Shown: positions 5,163-6,374 of the stretch, piece by piece
Layout of the letters: every line of letters begins with the position of its first letter
How positions within the stretch are numbered: the stretch's first letter is position 1
Source: CAYNND01 sp964398775
GTDB taxonomy: Bacteria; Patescibacteriota; Minisyncoccia; Phycocordibacterales; UBA2100
Length of the DNA: 6,374 bases
Direction: 5' to 3'
Assembly (NCBI GenBank): GCA_964398775.1
Contig: CAYNND010000022.1
Coordinates: 1 to 6,374, forward strand
Notes under the pieces: model-generated
The model's input: the letters and a program-made list of their open reading frames with translations, nothing else
What the model was told of the DNA's origin: nothing
Database searches by the model: none
Made by a program: the position numbers and the translations under genes

Positions 5163-5185
5163 CAAAAAAACTACGATATGTAAAG
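5163..5185 (-). terminator. T-run with a weak stem after the small membrane-protein gene
   Basis: Minus-strand TTAC-ATATC-GTAG (a 4-bp stem including one wobble pair) is followed directly by seven T residues (5170-5164), 5-25 nt after the TAG of the membrane-protein gene. The position suits the end of the tsf operon, but the stem is too short for a confident intrinsic terminator. Confidence 0.3.
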
Positions 5186-5189
5186 AACA

Positions 5190-5585
5190 CTATTCAGATT
5201 TCTCTGACGCGGTATTATTACCTTTTTTTTCCTCGCTGTCCAGTTTTGACTCTATTACCTCTTCAAGGTAATGCATTTCTCTCCGTACACGCTTTGATGT
5301 CTTGTGTACGACAGTGCGAGCTTGAAACTCTACACTGTGTGCGACACGCGCCATTGCTCGTGCACAGTAGTGCGTCACAGTGTTCATACTATGCGCACAC
5401 CAGCCCCAAAGTGCCTCTGGTGTCGCATTTCGTTCCATCCATGCAAAGAGTGCATCAGTGTACCTATCCATTCGCTCTCGTAAGTGTGGTGCGTACCGCA
5501 CACCATGTGCAATTTCACGCTGCTGCAGCATGTACAGAAGTACAAGACCAGCACACGCGCATATACATGTAATGAGTGCGTACAT
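5190..5585 (-). CDS. Small single-pass membrane protein of unknown function, downstream of tsf
   Basis: 131 aa from the ATG at 5585, four nucleotides after the tsf stop; an earlier in-frame ATG at 5657 would overlap tsf by 68 nt and is less likely. No named family is recognised. Residues 2-20 (ALITCICACAGLVLLYML) form a hydrophobic helix at the extreme N-terminus. The remainder is amphipathic and rich in Arg and His (HLRERMDRYTDAL, 34-46; KTSKRVRREMHYLEEVIESK, 95-114), probably helical, and ends in an acidic/Lys, Asn/Ser tail. The strongly basic segment after the helix predicts a cytoplasmic C-terminal part. Tryptophans and Cys cluster at about 49-74. No Shine-Dalgarno is visible and the tight spacing suggests translational coupling with tsf. 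Stop is TAG. The reading frame is long and membrane-like beside an operon partner, which supports a real gene; the role is unknown. Confidence 0.7.
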   Translation of the reverse strand: MYALITCICACAGLVLLYMLQQREIAHGVRYAPHLRERMDRYTDALFAWMERNATPEALWGWCAHSMNTVTHYCARAMARVAHSVEFQARTVVHKTSKRVRREMHYLEEVIESKLDSEEKKGNNTASEKSE

Positions 5586-5589
5586 AGCA

Positions 5590-6374
5590 CTAGACAGAGA
5601 GTCGCTCTGCGACCGTGACCTCAATCGGTGCACCAGCAGCTGCGCTCGCAGTCTCAATCACCTTTTTGATAGTCTGCTCACCATTCTTTACAAACGGCTG
5701 TTCAAGCAACACCTTATCTTTGAGATATGCCTCTATCTTTCCTGCTACAATCTTCTCTTTCATTTCAGCTGGCTTTCCTGCTGCCTCTTCCTCGAAGATT
5801 GCCTTAGCTGCAGTAATGTCTTCCTCTTTTACTTGGGCTCGAGACACGAAGCGAGGTGCCATAGCAGCTGTGTGCATCGCAATGTCGTACGCAAGTGTTG
5901 AGAGTGCATCTCCTGTAGCAGCTGTCTGGAGCGCTACAATCGCCGCTACGGTGTTGTTTGAGTGTACATACGCATTTACCACAGAACCCTTTGCAAGCAC
6001 TGTCTGAGCGACCTGTGTCTTCTCACCAAACTTCTGCACAGCCTCGTTGAGCATTTGTACTACGTCTGGGTGCTCTGCCATCGCGTCTGACTGAGCCGCA
6101 ACTGCCTTTTCTGCGATTACTTTCGCGAGTGCAACAAACTCAGGGTTTCTTGCTACGAAATCAGTCTCACACGCAAGCACAACGACAGCTACAGATTGCT
6201 TATCTGCACTGACTGCGGCCTGCACTGTTCCTGCACCAAGCGTTCTATCTGCTTTCTTTGCAGCAGCCTGTGCACTGACTTTTCGCAAGAGTACTTTCGC
6301 CTTCTCAATATCACCACCTACTTCTTCAAGTGCTTTCTTGCATTGCATGATAGCAACTCCTGTCTCGTCACGAA
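5590..6374 (-). CDS. tsf: Translation elongation factor Ts (5' end outside the window)
   Basis: EF-Ts, the cytoplasmic exchange factor that releases GDP from EF-Tu. 260 residues are visible. The frame stays open to the right edge: the codons before the internal ATG at 6348 read RDETGVAI, which with MQCKKALEE matches the family's N-terminal UBA-like domain (LRERTGAGMMDCKKALTE in E. coli). The 6348 ATG is therefore not the start, and only about 10-15 residues should be missing. The signature TDFVARNPEF, which contacts the EF-Tu nucleotide site, is present about 60 residues after that Met, followed by a core and a C-terminal section ending in VAERLSV. In many bacteria tsf follows rpsB, which would lie beyond the edge. 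A membrane-protein gene starts 4 nt after the TAG stop. Confidence 0.96.
   Translation of the reverse strand, partial: RDETGVAIMQCKKALEEVGGDIEKAKVLLRKVSAQAAAKKADRTLGAGTVQAAVSADKQSVAVVVLACETDFVARNPEFVALAKVIAEKAVAAQSDAMAEHPDVVQMLNEAVQKFGEKTQVAQTVLAKGSVVNAYVHSNNTVAAIVALQTAATGDALSTLAYDIAMHTAAMAPRFVSRAQVKEEDITAAKAIFEEEAAGKPAEMKEKIVAGKIEAYLKDKVLLEQPFVKNGEQTIKKVIETASAAAGAPIEVTVAERLSV

Noticed and set aside
5153..5572. Plus-strand open frame across the small membrane-protein gene
   Set aside because: It lies antisense to a better-supported gene, has no family-like motifs or start signals, and its Cys/His-rich composition looks like reverse-strand shadow coding.
5586..5657. Longer form of the small membrane protein overlapping tsf
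   Set aside because: The added residues are Arg/Ser-rich and arise from the antiphase of the tsf C-terminal codons; the ATG four nucleotides after the tsf stop gives a clean N-terminal membrane helix.

Overview
The window looks like a chromosomal housekeeping segment from a reduced-genome bacterium, most likely a member of the Candidate Phyla Radiation / Patescibacteria (Parcubacteria-like). This is inferred, not proven. The signs are a PheRS with both tRNA-contacting extensions missing, a tRNA gene without encoded CCA, absent Shine-Dalgarno sites with -10 boxes placed 5-7 nt before start codons, and a small single-helix membrane protein behind tsf. All six stop codons are TAA or TAG and no in-frame TGA interrupts a gene, so the code looks standard.

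Layout. Positions 69-2711 (minus strand) hold pheS-pheT, a two-gene operon for phenylalanyl-tRNA synthetase. At 2712-2778 is a compact divergent promoter region. From it, on the plus strand, runs a membrane-embedded family-2 glycosyltransferase (2779-4005). It is followed by a membrane-anchored coiled-coil protein with a C-terminal thioredoxin-like CPEC domain (4032-4721), which has its own perfect TATAAT box 5 nt before the ATG. Positions 4722-5189 carry no protein gene but are dense in structure: a hairpin, two identical 98-bp tandem units, an intact tRNA-Thr(UGU) on the minus strand, an inverted repeat around that tRNA, a broken 5' tRNA half fused to a long hairpin, and a T-run. Positions 5190-6374 (minus) hold the end of a translation operon: tsf, whose 5' end lies beyond the right edge, and 4 nt after it a 131-aa single-pass membrane protein of unknown function. 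Positions 1-68 are the short tail after pheT and show nothing convincing.

Three of the functions are in translation (PheRS, tRNA-Thr, EF-Ts). The two plus-strand genes are envelope genes: polysaccharide synthesis and a probable extracytoplasmic redox or scaffold protein.

The most unusual part is the tRNA-Thr locus. Remnants of the same tRNA lie on both sides of the intact gene (a 5' half upstream, two 3'-half relics downstream). The tRNA leader and trailer are complementary, so the precursor could fold into an acceptor stem extended well beyond the normal 7 bp. This could be a tRNA-derived repeat family, a footprint of integration at a tRNA 3' end, a tRNA-like regulatory RNA, or in part an assembly artefact.
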